Shown: in pieces, positions 1 through 9,536 of the stretch | How the letters are laid out: each line of letters opens with the position of its first letter | Position numbering within the stretch: the stretch's first letter is position 1 | DNA from: Phycisphaeraceae bacterium | GTDB lineage: Bacteria > Planctomycetota > Phycisphaerae > Phycisphaerales > UBA1924 | Direction of reading: 5' to 3' | DNA length: 64,000 bases | NCBI GenBank assembly: GCA_020639195.1 | Contig: JACKHB010000002.1 | Span: 558,001-622,000 of the forward strand | Position numbers and translations under genes: made by a program | Notes under the pieces: generated by a model | Told to the model about the DNA's origin: nothing | Database searches by the model: none | The model's input: the letters and a program-made list of their open reading frames with translations, nothing else

Positions 1-3000
1 TCGTTGACACCACGGTAGAGCGTGCCGTCCCAGGTGCCCGTCGTGATCGCAGAGGCCGTGATGCCAAGCGGCGACCCGACCTCGCCCTGCAGGCCGCCCG
101 CGACGCCCAGTTCCAAGGCGATCGAGTCCGGACCCCACGCGGGCATCGCCGTGAAGCCGAGGTCGCCCCGCACCTCGAGGGTGTTGAGGCCGAGCACGTC
201 GATCGACACGATGTCACCGCCGGGAGTCACGTTCTCGATGTGGTCGAACGCGATCCCGCCGGTCTGCACGATCCGCCATACGTCGATGGGAACCGTCCCA
301 GTCAACTCGACGGCCGAAACAGCCGTCGCATCGAGGATGTCGATTCGCCCGACAGAGATCGGATTGCTCTCGCCTGCTCCACCAACGCTGTTGATCGTGA
401 TCGTCCGGCCACCGGAGAGATTTGCCTCGATCGAGCCGATCGCCACGCCCTCGGATCCGTCGATCGGGAGCAGTCTGACCGATCCGATCGGCGTGAGCGA
501 AGCGGCGCCGCTGACGGTGATTCGGAGGATGCCGCCGGAGTCGTCGGTGATCTCCAGCACCTGGTCGACGAACAGTTCGAGCTCCGCGTCGATCGCGCCG
601 CCCGTATCGATCTGCGGAAAGTCCACAAACCGCACGTCCGAGCCGCTGCCGGTGCGGAACATGCGGGGCACCAGGTCGCCGCCATCGATCAGCCCGACAT
701 CGGGGTCGCCGGCGTTGATCGCCACATCCTGCGAGACTAGGAACGCGCCGATCGTGCTATGCGAGGGAGTCTGGAAGACCGAAGAGTCGCCCGCGATGTG
801 CGACCCGAGGCGAATGACCCCGATGTCGCCCGAACCACCGGCGGCTCCGGTGGAAACAAAGATGCCCGAGCCGGTCTGCGACACGCCGTTGCCCGGGGCC
901 GTGGTGTCCTGATCGATGCCCACGCCGCCTCGAATATCGAGGAAGCCCAGGCGTCCGCCGATGTTCAGGCTCAGCCCGTTGACGTCGCCCTCGCCGCCCG
1001 CCACACTCGCGACCAGCGCGGAGGTGCCGACGTGGAACGCGCCGACGTCACCGCCAACGGTAATGAGCAGCCCAGTGCCCTCGATGTCGGAGCCGAACGA
1101 GCCGTCGTACAGCGTCCCGGGAATCGAGACGCTCCCCGACTGCGAACTCATGAGCTCGTCGATGTCCTGGCCGCGATCGTTGACGACCGAACTGGGATCG
1201 GCCTCGGTGCCGTCCCCGATGACAAAGCCGGTCCCGATTCGCAGCGAGCCCACGCTGCCCGCCAGCAGGTTGAGCGTCGGCGTGATTCCCGCAACGGTCG
1301 TGCCGAGGCTGCCGCCGGTTCGATATGAGCCGACCGTCGTCGGGGCGAGCCCCGAGATGGCCACCGTGTATCCGTTCCCGACGTCGAGATCGCCATCCAC
1401 GCCCGCGGGATCCCCGATGACGAGGTAGTAGACGCCCGGAGCCGGCGGGTCGAAGCGAAGGATCTGCGCATCCTGGGCGAACGACACACGGTCAAGCGAT
1501 GCCAGCGTGCGGCCGCTCTCGTCCATGACACGCACGAGCACATCGCTCAGGCTGGCCTGCAAGGTCACGGGCGTGGTGCCGTCCACGGCGAATGCGAACA
1601 CGTCCGCAGGATCCTCGCCTGTGTTCACGCTGGGATCACCGAATGCGAGCGAGCCGGAGACCACCACGGCGGTGCCGATCGAGCCGATCCATTCCGCCGA
1701 CAACAGGGTGTCGTTGCGGTAGGTCTGCGGCCCGAATATGAAGTCCTGGCCCGCCGTCGCATCGCCCGGAACGAACGCGTAGTTCTCGACGATCGAGCGG
1801 ATGATGTCCTGCTCATCGGCGCCCGAGTTCTCGTCGAACGGCTGGAGCCACTCGTGCTCTCCGTACCGCAACATGTCCAGCGGCGGACGAGTCGCCGGGC
1901 TGTTGAGATCGCCCACTACGGTCACGTCCATGAAGGAGCGGCCCCCCACCGCGATCTCGCGCGCGGCGCGACCGATCGTGAGACTGGAGCCCGTCCGCAC
2001 CACATCCTGCACGCCTGCGGGATTCGCGACCCCGACGTCCACGGACCATCCGCCCGCGTCGCCGCCGACCGCGTAGAGCGACACATCGCCCTCGACGGTC
2101 GCCGATCCGAACTGCGTGCCAAAAACGATCTCCCGCGCCGCCCCCGAGAACTTGGACGAACCGTAGATCAATCCGGGAAGGTTGACGCGCCCCATCGCAG
2201 CGCCATTGAGCACGAACACGCCCTGGTCGGGATTGTTGAACGCCGCGGCGTTGGTGATGGCGACCGAGCCACCGCCCAGCCCGGGCACCACGCCGCCGGG
2301 GTTGTACGTGCCGGTCGAACTGTTGTCTCGAACGAAAGGAGACCCCAGGATGAAGGTCCCCGGTCCCGGAGGCAGGCCGGTGAAGATCGGATCGCCATTG
2401 GGCTGTACCACCAGCGCGTGACCGAAGCCCACCCCTTCGAATGCGTTGTTCAGGCCCAGCAGTTCCTCGGCCCGCGAGTACACGAATGCCGAGTCGCCGA
2501 CGCCCTCCTGGTACTGATCCGTAGGCAGGAAGAACGGGTTGCGCGAGGCAGTGGGCTCGTCGGCGTTCTCGATCGTGCCTCCCCACATCGTGAACGATGA
2601 ACGCTCATCGACTCCCGAGAATGTGATCTTCCCGATGCCATCGTTGAAGTTTGGAACGCCATTGTCGTCAGGGTCCACGATCGTGATCGGCGAGTCGCCG
2701 ATCTTGCCCAACACGATCGTTTCGCGCACATCTCGGCCGTACAGGTCCAGCACCTGGACCGAGGCGCCAACCGGACCACGGAACGTGACCTCAGCGCCAA
2801 AGATTCGTGACTCCACGATGCCCGCGAAATTTCCCGGCGGGATCGTCCCCTCGATGTTGTCGATCTCGAATGCGGCGCTCGGGCCGGACTCGGCCACGAA
2901 TCGGACACGGTCGAAATTCTGCGGGATCGCGGGATTGTTGACATCAAAGACGAATTCGCCGCGACCCTCCGCCAAGCCGTTCACACCGAATGGCGCCTGG

Positions 3001-3659
3001 TTCAGATCGCGGAGCGCGGTGCCGCGAAACGTCGCGATCACCTGCCCCTGGAACAGCACCTCCGCACGGACGTTGTTATACGGCAGGCCGAAGGTGCCTG
3101 TCGTCCGCTCGATCTCCATCGTCAGGCGCGTGAGCGGCGCATCCACGTCGTCCACGGCTGGGTCATCGCCGAGATCGAACTCGAAACTGACGAACTCGGT
3201 GGGATCGGCCAGACGCACCCGCATCCGCTCCGTGCCATCGAGCGGCCCGTCCGGTCCCTGGTCCACGACGATTCGAATGTCCGACCCTGGTGTGATGTTG
3301 TGCCGGATGCGCAAGAACGACTCGTCGATCTCCAGCCCACTCGGGATGTTCGCGGCGGCCTGCTCACCGAAGTCCTCGGTCCGCACCAGCGCGTCGTTGG
3401 TGCCCACCGCGATGTTGGTCGAGAGGTACGGGATCGTGTACCCGAAGATCGCCCGGGCGGTCCCCAGCCCGTCGCCACCGACTGTGTCGGGGGTGATCGT
3501 CAGGCTGAACAGCAACTGCCGGCGCTCGAGACGCTCGATCCCGAAGTGGTCCGGGCGACCCGCCAGGTCGGACAGGCGACGCGCCGAGTTCGGACGCGCC
3601 GGCTCAGTCGTCGAGCGGCGGCGAGCGTAGGGGCGATGCACGCGACGCGAATCCGTCAT
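1..3659 (-). CDS. Giant extracellular repeat-rich surface protein (5' part, runs off the left edge)
   Basis: One reading frame stays open from the ATG at 3659 to the window edge, so about 1,219 residues of the N-terminal part are visible and the C-terminus is missing. Residues 1-38 are basic and lack a classical signal peptide; residues 42-50 read ERLERRQLL, which resembles the LEPR-xLL motif that planctomycetes carry near the start of very large exported proteins. The rest is Gly/Asp/Thr/Val-rich beta-type sequence with repeated short units. Around residues 675-765 a stretch beginning DVFAFAVDGT and continuing to YYLVIGD resembles a bacterial pre-peptidase C-terminal (PPC) domain. Cysteine is absent from the part read. 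The frame and length are seen directly; surface location and an adhesive or structural role are inferred from the motif family. An upstream ATG at 3668 is out of frame and hits a stop within about 20 codons. Confidence 0.85.
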   Translation of the reverse strand, partial: MTDSRRVHRPYARRRSTTEPARPNSARRLSDLAGRPDHFGIERLERRQLLFSLTITPDTVGGDGLGTARAIFGYTIPYLSTNIAVGTNDALVRTEDFGEQAAANIPSGLEIDESFLRIRHNITPGSDIRIVVDQGPDGPLDGTERMRVRLADPTEFVSFEFDLGDDPAVDDVDAPLTRLTMEIERTTGTFGLPYNNVRAEVLFQGQVIATFRGTALRDLNQAPFGVNGLAEGRGEFVFDVNNPAIPQNFDRVRFVAESGPSAAFEIDNIEGTIPPGNFAGIVESRIFGAEVTFRGPVGASVQVLDLYGRDVRETIVLGKIGDSPITIVDPDDNGVPNFNDGIGKITFSGVDERSSFTMWGGTIENADEPTASRNPFFLPTDQYQEGVGDSAFVYSRAEELLGLNNAFEGVGFGHALVVQPNGDPIFTGLPPGPGTFILGSPFVRDNSSTGTYNPGGVVPGLGGGSVAITNAAAFNNPDQGVFVLNGAAMGRVNLPGLIYGSSKFSGAAREIVFGTQFGSATVEGDVSLYAVGGDAGGWSVDVGVANPAGVQDVVRTGSSLTIGRAAREIAVGGRSFMDVTVVGDLNSPATRPPLDMLRYGEHEWLQPFDENSGADEQDIIRSIVENYAFVPGDATAGQDFIFGPQTYRNDTLLSAEWIGSIGTAVVVSGSLAFGDPSVNTGEDPADVFAFAVDGTTPVTLQASLSDVLVRVMDESGRTLASLDRVSFAQDAQILRFDPPAPGVYYLVIGDPAGVDGDLDVGNGYTVAISGLAPTTVGSYRTGGSLGTTVAGITPTLNLLAGSVGSLRIGTGFVIGDGTEADPSSVVNDRGQDIDELMSSQSGSVSIPGTLYDGSFGSDIEGTGLLITVGGDVGAFHVGTSALVASVAGGEGDVNGLSLNIGGRLGFLDIRGGVGIDQDTTAPGNGVSQTGSGIFVSTGAAGGSGDIGVIRLGSHIAGDSSVFQTPSHSTIGAFLVSQDVAINAGDPDVGLIDGGDLVPRMFRTGSGSDVRFVDFPQIDTGGAIDAELELFVDQVLEITDDSGGILRITVSGAASLTPIGSVRLLPIDGSEGVAIGSIEANLSGGRTITINSVGGAGESNPISVGRIDILDATAVSAVELTGTVPIDVWRIVQTGGIAFDHIENVTPGGDIVSIDVLGLNTLEVRGDLGFTAMPAWGPDSIALELGVAGGLQGEVGSPLGITASAITTGTWDGTLYRGVN

Positions 3660-4033
3660 GGGTCATACCTCGCAGTCTGCGCGAAATGGTCCGTCGGTCG
3701 TTCCGCCGGGGTTTCCCGCTTGGTGGGCCCGCGTCGGGCCCGGCGGGTGCTCGGAGGCGAGTGGGCGCCTCCATCCCAGACGCGACGGGCGTCGCGTCAG
3801 CGCGGCGGTCAGGTACAACGTACCGTATCCGGCCGCTTTGCTCAAGGGCCCGCTAGCGTAGCCGACAAATCAAATCGGCTCTGCTGGCGAGATCCCTTTC
3901 GGCTCGGTGAGCGGGTCCGTCTGGGCGGCGAGCGGGGGCCATCCCGTTGATCAGTCCCGACTCGGCGCACCACCATCGCGGCACGCCCTGATGTGATACG
4001 CAGGGGCTCCCCGGTAGTTCCCCCGCGCGGCCC
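3660..4033. other. Intergenic region between pheA and the surface-protein gene
   Basis: The 374 bases hold the candidate promoter and palindrome listed separately. No gene with plausible codon use, no RNA gene and no convincing terminator for pheA was seen. Several short frames are open in this stretch, but none has a recognisable product. Confidence 0.5.
3817..3845 (-). promoter_or_regulatory. Candidate sigma-70 promoter for the giant surface protein
   Basis: Read on the minus strand, TTGAGC (3845-3840) lies 17 bases before TACGTT (3822-3817), about 160 bases upstream of the ATG. The -10 sits inside a short palindrome, GGTAC-N3-GTACC, at 3812-3824, which could be an operator. Both hexamers are imperfect, so this is only a candidate. 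Confidence 0.3.
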
Positions 4034-5239
4034 TCAAAGCACCCGCCGAGACCTCGGGTATGACCCAAGGACGGTCACCTCTTTGCAGTGGCTGGCCAGC
4101 TCCCGCAGTGCCCCGACGACCGATGGATCCTCGCGGTGGCCCACGGCGTCCACGAAGAAGGTGTAGTCCCAGTTCACGGCCCCGCTCGGACGCTTGTCGA
4201 TGTGCGTCAGGTTCACACCCGAACGCGCAAAGACAGTCAGAGCCTCGACCAAGGCCCCGGGTTTGTCCAAGGTCTTGAACATGATGGATGTCTTGTCGTC
4301 ACCCGTCCGTTCGGCTTTTTGTCGGCATATCACGAAGAACCGTGTCACGTTGTTGGGCTTGTCCTCAATCCCCTCGAACAGGACGTTGAGCCCGTAGAGC
4401 TGACCCGCCAGCGTGGAACCAATCGCCGCGGACGCCGCCGCTGAGCCGATTCCTTCCGCCGTCCTTTGCTCCTCCAGAGCGATCATCGCGGCCCTACTGC
4501 TGCTGGGCGCGGGCACGACTTCCGCCTGCGGCATCTGGGTCGCCAGCCAGATCCGACACTGGGCCGCGGCCTCGGGTTTGGCATGGATCCGCCGAACGGC
4601 CTTGGCTTCACAATTGGTCAGCAGGGCGTGATGAACCTCCAACTGGACCTCCGCGTAGACCGTGACCGCCTGCGCGTGCTCCAGGAAGGCGTCGAGCGTC
4701 TCAAAGATCCCCCCGCCCGTCGAGTTTTCGATGGGCACCAATCCGTAATCCACATGCCCCCGCCGGACCTCCTCAAAGACGCCCGTGATCGTCCGAAGGT
4801 CGTCGTAGTCCACCGAGGATCCGAAGTGCTTCGTGGCGGCGAGATGCGAGTACGAACCCTGCGGGCCCAGGTAGCCGATCCGAAGCGGCTGCTCCAGAGC
4901 GAAGCTGCCGCTCATCATTTCCCGGAAGATGCCTTCGATGGTCCGGTCGGGAAGTGGGCCCTCATTCGCGCGGAGGGCTCGATTCAGGACTTCCGCCTCC
5001 CGATGCGGGGCGTAGATTGGAATGTTATAGGACCTCTTTGACCGCCCGATCTGCTCCACCAACCGGGCCCGCTCGTTCAGCAGACGGACCAGGCGGACAT
5101 CGATTCGATCGATCCTGACGCGCAGCGCGGAAAGGTCCGAAGACTGCGCTCCCTGGGGTGCGGGTTTCCCGGCTTTGCCGCCGGTGCTCTGACGGGCTGA
5201 GACCGCCTTGGGACTTGGCTTCGAGGGGCGTTTGGACAT
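4034..5239 (-). CDS. pheA: Bifunctional chorismate mutase / prephenate dehydratase
   Basis: The 401-residue protein converts chorismate to prephenate and then to phenylpyruvate in phenylalanine synthesis. After a basic, low-complexity N-terminal extension of about 35 residues comes an AroQ-type chorismate mutase helix bundle (about 36-112; LRVRIDRIDVRLVRLLNER). The prephenate dehydratase domain follows (about 118-295), with LGPQGSYSHLAA, the PIENSTGG segment and the NVTRFFVI motif carrying the catalytic Thr-Arg-Phe. A C-terminal ACT domain (about 310-395, with GALVEAL and NLTHIDKRP) should bind phenylalanine for feedback inhibition. This is the P-protein order and length. It stands alone, divergent from the membrane-protein gene at 5335, with no aromatic-pathway neighbours. 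No strong ribosome binding site precedes the ATG, so the start could be slightly different. Confidence 0.95.
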   Translation of the reverse strand: MSKRPSKPSPKAVSARQSTGGKAGKPAPQGAQSSDLSALRVRIDRIDVRLVRLLNERARLVEQIGRSKRSYNIPIYAPHREAEVLNRALRANEGPLPDRTIEGIFREMMSGSFALEQPLRIGYLGPQGSYSHLAATKHFGSSVDYDDLRTITGVFEEVRRGHVDYGLVPIENSTGGGIFETLDAFLEHAQAVTVYAEVQLEVHHALLTNCEAKAVRRIHAKPEAAAQCRIWLATQMPQAEVVPAPSSSRAAMIALEEQRTAEGIGSAAASAAIGSTLAGQLYGLNVLFEGIEDKPNNVTRFFVICRQKAERTGDDKTSIMFKTLDKPGALVEALTVFARSGVNLTHIDKRPSGAVNWDYTFFVDAVGHREDPSVVGALRELASHCKEVTVLGSYPRSRRVL

Positions 5240-5334
5240 GGTCGAGAGTGATCGGCAGGGCTTTGCCGCCTTCCAAAGCCCAACGCGGCCGAATCCCGAA
5301 ACCTCAGAGCCGGGAAACCCCAGATAGTAGGAAC

Positions 5335-6276
5335 GTGCTCTTCAAGATCGTGACATCGGGACTTGCCCAGATCAGCGAGCCGTCCCCGGCTTCGGGGTCG
5401 GACTTTTCCCCGACGACGGCTCACGGGGTCGTCGCGCTGGGACTGCTTGCCGGCCTGATGCTGTGGATATTCGGTGGACGAGTTGTTCGTCCCGCGTTCG
5501 CTGCCCTAGGCGTGTTGGTCGGCGGAGCCCTGGGCTTCCTGCTCCTGCCGCTGACAGGAGACGATCAGGTGCTGGGAATCCCCACTGCATACGCCGGCCT
5601 TGGGGCCGGGTGCGTGGCGGGATTGGTCGCGTCGGTCCTGCTGTTCCGCGCGGCCATGATCCTGTGCGCGATCGGCGCGGGCTGCGCGTTCGGACTGCTC
5701 GGGACGATGGTGTTCCTGCAATACGCGCCGAGCCTCATGCCCGAGACACCTCCCTCGGAGGTGCTGGCGTCGCCGCATCGGGCATCGGAGATCGACCTCG
5801 ATACGTCCGCATTGGCCGCGCGGGACCTCACGTCGCTGAATCTCGCGGACTCCTCCGAGGCGCTGGAGCGCTTTGGCGCACAGATGTTCGAGGGACTCGA
5901 CCGACACACGCGCCATCTGATCCAGGGCGCCTCGGTGCAGGCCCGTGACTTTGGCGGTCGCCTCTGGATGCAGAGCACATCTCTGTGGCAGGGGCTGACC
6001 CAGCGCGAGCGGATGGTGATCATGTGCGCCTCGCTGGTGGGCGCTGGGCTCGGTCTCGTCATCGGGCTCGGAGCGCCGACGAAGTCTGCCCGCCTGGTGA
6101 CATCGATGGGAGGGGCGGTGGTGATGCTGGGTGCCGTGGCGTGGCTCGCCGAGTCCATGTCGGTGCCCGGCCACGAGATGTTGCACCGCTCGCCGCTCGC
6201 CTGGAGCGCGCTGTGGCTCGCGGTGTCGGGACTTGGAGTGTTCGTGCAGAACGCCCGAGCACGCTCCGCCGGCTGA
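5335..6276 (+). CDS. Multi-pass membrane protein, TMEM198/DUF4203-like, function unknown
   Basis: The protein is about 313 residues from a GTG at 5335; the frame is open further upstream, and a GTG at 5350 is also possible, so the start is uncertain. It begins with a short polar stretch, then five or six hydrophobic segments (for example LLAGLMLWIFGGRVVRPAFA and GVLVGGALGFLLLP). A soluble loop of about 100 residues follows, then two or three further segments near the C-terminus. The repeated Gly-rich helices and the RPAFAALG start recall the DUF4203/TMEM198 fold, but no catalytic motif is visible. The gene ends 3 bases from the end of nuoN on the other strand, with no terminator between them. 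Confidence 0.65.
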   Translation: MLFKIVTSGLAQISEPSPASGSDFSPTTAHGVVALGLLAGLMLWIFGGRVVRPAFAALGVLVGGALGFLLLPLTGDDQVLGIPTAYAGLGAGCVAGLVASVLLFRAAMILCAIGAGCAFGLLGTMVFLQYAPSLMPETPPSEVLASPHRASEIDLDTSALAARDLTSLNLADSSEALERFGAQMFEGLDRHTRHLIQGASVQARDFGGRLWMQSTSLWQGLTQRERMVIMCASLVGAGLGLVIGLGAPTKSARLVTSMGGAVVMLGAVAWLAESMSVPGHEMLHRSPLAWSALWLAVSGLGVFVQNARARSAG

Positions 6277-6279
6277 CGA

Positions 6280-7893
6280 TCAATCGGGAGACATCTGGAT
6301 CGACGCTCGCGAGGCTTGATCGTCGGAGACCTGTCGGTCCGGGCCCGCCGCGAGGGCCCGTGCGCGGTTTGCTGCCTCCGTGGGCATCGCCGCGGCCTGA
6401 CGCGCGTTCTTGAGCAGCGTGTTGGCCCCGATTCCGACGAGCACAGCGCACGCGGCGGAGATGGCTCCGGCGATGCGCCGCGTGACAAACGGCGAGAGAT
6501 TCGGGGGAGGCCCATCGGCCTTCTCGAGCAACGGCAGCGCGGCAAGGCGCAGGTAGTAGAACGCCGCGATGGCGGAGTTCAGGCCGAGGATGATGACCAA
6601 GGGCAACTCGCCCGCGCCGATGCCGCTGGTGAACAGCGGCACCTTGGCGAAGAAGCCCAGCGCGGGAGGGAATCCCAGCAGGCTGAGCGAGCAGAGCACC
6701 ATCGTCCAACCGACCAGGGGCCTGGTCGAGCAGAGGCCGCGCAGCTCATCGAGGTCGTCGGCCTCGGTGGGTTCGGCGGCATCGCGTCGTTCGAGAGACG
6801 CGACCACCGCGAAGGCCCCCACGTTCATGAGGCCATACGCGAGCAGGTAGAACAGCACGGCGCCGATGCCGTTGTGGGCCAGACCGGGACGCGAGCCGGG
6901 CCCCGCGATCACACCGACGAGCATGTACCCCGAGTGCGCGATCGACGAGTAAGCCAGGACGCGCTTGGTCGACGACTGCAGCAGAGCGAGCACGTTTCCG
7001 ACGGTCATCGTCAGGACCGCCATGACCCACAGCGGGGCTCTGACCGCCTCGGGCAGGGAGTGTCCGCCGGGGCCGTGCGTCCAGCCGACGGTCGTGAGCA
7101 GCAGGATGATCGCGAAGAACCCGGCGGCCTTGGGAACGAACGCCAGCATGGCCGAGACCGGCGCCGCGGCTCCCTGGTAGACGTCGGCCGTGTAGAAGTG
7201 CATCGGAACGGCGGCGATCTTGAACGACACCCCGACCAACGCAAGGAGAAGGCCGATCGCCAGCATCGGATTGATCGCGCCCGCCGCGTCGACCGCGCTG
7301 CGAATCGCGACGAGATCCGTCGAGCCGGTCGAGCCGTAGATCAGGGCGAAGCCATAGAGGAAGATCGCGGCGCCGAGCGCGCCGAGGAAGAAGTACTTGA
7401 CCCCCGCCTCCTGGCTGGCCGTGCCACGAGTCGAGATCGTGACCATCACGTAGGTGGGGAGGCTCGTGAGCTCAAGAGCGAGGAAGAGCCAGATGAGGTC
7501 GTCGGCGCTGGTGCAGAGCATCAGGCCCGTGATGCTGAACAGGAAGAACGAATAGAACTCGGCCCGGTTGGTCTTGATCGCGTCGAACGCCTCAGCCCCC
7601 GACTTGATGCGCCCCTCGATGGCGCGGTCCACCGAGCCCGACATGAGCAGGAGCACCAGCAGTCCAACCGCGGCGATCGCCGGCTTGGCGAACGGGATCA
7701 GCCCGGGAAGGGGCGCGCCCACCTCGCCCTGCGTCATGGATCCAACGATGCCCGCGATGAGCAGGCCGAACCCGGCGATGCTCGCGGTCGCCTGCCGGAT
7801 TCGCAGGGTCTTGCTCACGCCGAGCACCATCACGGCGCACGTGAAGCCAAAGAGAATGATCTCGGGAAGGAGGATGGGAAGCTTCTCCTTCAC
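6280..7893 (-). CDS. nuoN: NADH-quinone oxidoreductase subunit N
   Basis: This is one of the three antiporter-like, proton-pumping membrane subunits of respiratory complex I. It has about 537 residues and some 14 hydrophobic segments. The family core is visible: a lysine/proline helix (FKIAAVPMHFYTADVYQGA), SAMLAFVPKAAGF, and the AYSSIAHSGYMLVG segment. The start chosen is the GTG at 7893, because it overlaps the nuoM stop by 4 bases (GTGA) like every other junction in this operon. The longer upstream frame only covers nuoM sequence. It is the last gene of nuoJKLMN; the order J-K-L-M-N is the usual 3' half of a nuo operon. Confidence 0.93.
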   Translation of the reverse strand: MKEKLPILLPEIILFGFTCAVMVLGVSKTLRIRQATASIAGFGLLIAGIVGSMTQGEVGAPLPGLIPFAKPAIAAVGLLVLLLMSGSVDRAIEGRIKSGAEAFDAIKTNRAEFYSFFLFSITGLMLCTSADDLIWLFLALELTSLPTYVMVTISTRGTASQEAGVKYFFLGALGAAIFLYGFALIYGSTGSTDLVAIRSAVDAAGAINPMLAIGLLLALVGVSFKIAAVPMHFYTADVYQGAAAPVSAMLAFVPKAAGFFAIILLLTTVGWTHGPGGHSLPEAVRAPLWVMAVLTMTVGNVLALLQSSTKRVLAYSSIAHSGYMLVGVIAGPGSRPGLAHNGIGAVLFYLLAYGLMNVGAFAVVASLERRDAAEPTEADDLDELRGLCSTRPLVGWTMVLCSLSLLGFPPALGFFAKVPLFTSGIGAGELPLVIILGLNSAIAAFYYLRLAALPLLEKADGPPPNLSPFVTRRIAGAISAACAVLVGIGANTLLKNARQAAAMPTEAANRARALAAGPDRQVSDDQASRASIQMSPD

Positions 7894-9536
7894 TCGCCTT
7901 CCCCCGGGGGCTCGTCGTTGGGCGCCGCGACGCCGTGTGACTCGGCATGCGCCGGTGTGGCGCCGGGCTGATGGTCCCAGACCCATTGCGCCTGAGCCGC
8001 GACCGGCTCGGCCACGACGTCCAGCACTGGCTTGGGATACAGACCGAGCAGCACGCAAAGGACCGCGATCGGGCTCAGCACGGCGATCTCGCGGACGGTC
8101 AGGTCCGTGGGCAGCGGTCCGGCGTGGTGCCCTCTAGGCTCTTTGAGTTGCCCAAAGACGACTCGGCCGGTCATGTACAGAAGGTAGATCGCCGCCACGA
8201 TCATGCCTGTGCCCGCGAACCCGGCGAACCACGGGCCCAGCGTGCCCGGTGTGGCGCCCAGGCCCTCTCTGCCCAGCCCCGAGGGCGACTGGAACGCCCC
8301 CAGCAGGCACAGAAACTCGCTGACAAATCCGTTGAGTCCGGGCAGGCCCACGCTGGCCATCACGAAGAACACCATGAAGGTGCTCCAGATCGGCATCTTG
8401 GAGGCAAGCCCGCCGAGTTCGTCCATGTCTCGCGTGTGGTAGCGCTCGTAGACCATTCCGATCAGCAGGAACAGCGCTCCGGTGGACAGGCCGTGGTTGA
8501 TCATGTACAGCACGGAGCCGGACAGTCCCGGACCGTTGACGGCCACCAGCCCGAGCACGCAGAAGCCAAGGTGGGAAACCGACGAGTAGGCGACGAGCTT
8601 CTTGACGTCACGCTGCACCCAGCAGATCAGGCCGGCGTAGATGATCCCGATGATCGCGAGCACGGCGATCAGGTGGGCGTGCTCGACGAGCGCGGCTGGG
8701 GTCATGGGCAGCACGAACCGATATATGCCGTAGGTTCCGAGCTTGAGCAGCACACCCGCGAGGATCACGCTTCCCGCGGTGGGGGCCTCGGTGTGTGCCA
8801 GCGGCAGCCACGTGTGGACGGGAAACAGCGGGACCTTGACGCCGAATCCGAGCATCATGGCCGCGAGCACCCACGACTGTTCCGAGAGGCTCATGCTCGC
8901 GCCCGCGTGGGTGAGGACGCCGATGTCGAGGGTCCAGGTCCCCGCGCCGGCAAACGCGGTGGGCAGCAGCTTCGTGGCATTGAACCAGACGACGTACAGC
9001 AGCCCAGCCAGCGCAATGATGGACCCGGTGAACGTATAGAGGAAGAACTTTGTGGCCGCGTGCTTGCGGTTGGTCGAGCCATACAGGCTGATCAGGATGA
9101 ACATGGGAATCAGCGTGAACTCGAAGCAGATGTAGAACAGCACGAGATCCCGGGCGGCGAAGACGCCGGTCATGGCCGCCTGCAGCACCAGCAGCCACGC
9201 GTAGTAGGTCTTGACGCGTTCGGTGATGGCGGTGCGGCTGGCCACGACGCAGATCGGCCCTAGCAGCAGCGTGAGGCCGATCAGCAACAGCGCGATGGAA
9301 TCGATCCCCACCGACAACCGCAGTCCCAATTCGGGCAGCCACTCGAACCCGCCAGAGGCCTGCATGGCGCCGGGGCGCGACCAGTCGTAGTCGCCCAGCG
9401 CCACGAGCCCGACGACGATGGCGAACAGTGTTCCCACGAGCGCGATGTGGCGCGCGAGCTTCGCGGGCGCGGCGGCCACCGCTACGGCGGAGGCCGCCGG
9501 AACGAACATCAGGCTGAGCAGGGCAATGGGGCTCAT
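7890..9536 (-). CDS. nuoM: NADH-quinone oxidoreductase subunit M
   Basis: This is a proton-pumping membrane subunit of complex I, about 548 residues with some 14 hydrophobic segments. The diagnostic stretch is present: GFGVKVPLFPVHTWLPLAHT followed by EAPTAGSVILAGVLLKLGTY, with the conserved lysines of the half-channels, and then a KKLVAYSSVSHLG segment. The ATG at 9536 overlaps the nuoL stop (ATGA), and the gene ends by overlapping the nuoN GTG. A polar C-terminal tail rich in Ala, His and Pro follows the last helix. Translational coupling across the operon is inferred from these overlaps. Confidence 0.95.
   Translation of the reverse strand: MSPIALLSLMFVPAASAVAVAAAPAKLARHIALVGTLFAIVVGLVALGDYDWSRPGAMQASGGFEWLPELGLRLSVGIDSIALLLIGLTLLLGPICVVASRTAITERVKTYYAWLLVLQAAMTGVFAARDLVLFYICFEFTLIPMFILISLYGSTNRKHAATKFFLYTFTGSIIALAGLLYVVWFNATKLLPTAFAGAGTWTLDIGVLTHAGASMSLSEQSWVLAAMMLGFGVKVPLFPVHTWLPLAHTEAPTAGSVILAGVLLKLGTYGIYRFVLPMTPAALVEHAHLIAVLAIIGIIYAGLICWVQRDVKKLVAYSSVSHLGFCVLGLVAVNGPGLSGSVLYMINHGLSTGALFLLIGMVYERYHTRDMDELGGLASKMPIWSTFMVFFVMASVGLPGLNGFVSEFLCLLGAFQSPSGLGREGLGATPGTLGPWFAGFAGTGMIVAAIYLLYMTGRVVFGQLKEPRGHHAGPLPTDLTVREIAVLSPIAVLCVLLGLYPKPVLDVVAEPVAAQAQWVWDHQPGATPAHAESHGVAAPNDEPPGEGE

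Noticed and set aside
22..912. Plus-strand ORF of 296 codons opposite the giant surface protein
   Set aside because: Pro/Ser/Arg-rich, no family match, antiparallel shadow of a frame with clear protein motifs.
6316..7971. Plus-strand ORF of 551 codons opposite nuoN
   Set aside because: It is a mirror frame of nuoN; composition (Arg/Glu/Gln/Asp) is typical of antisense shadows in GC-rich DNA.
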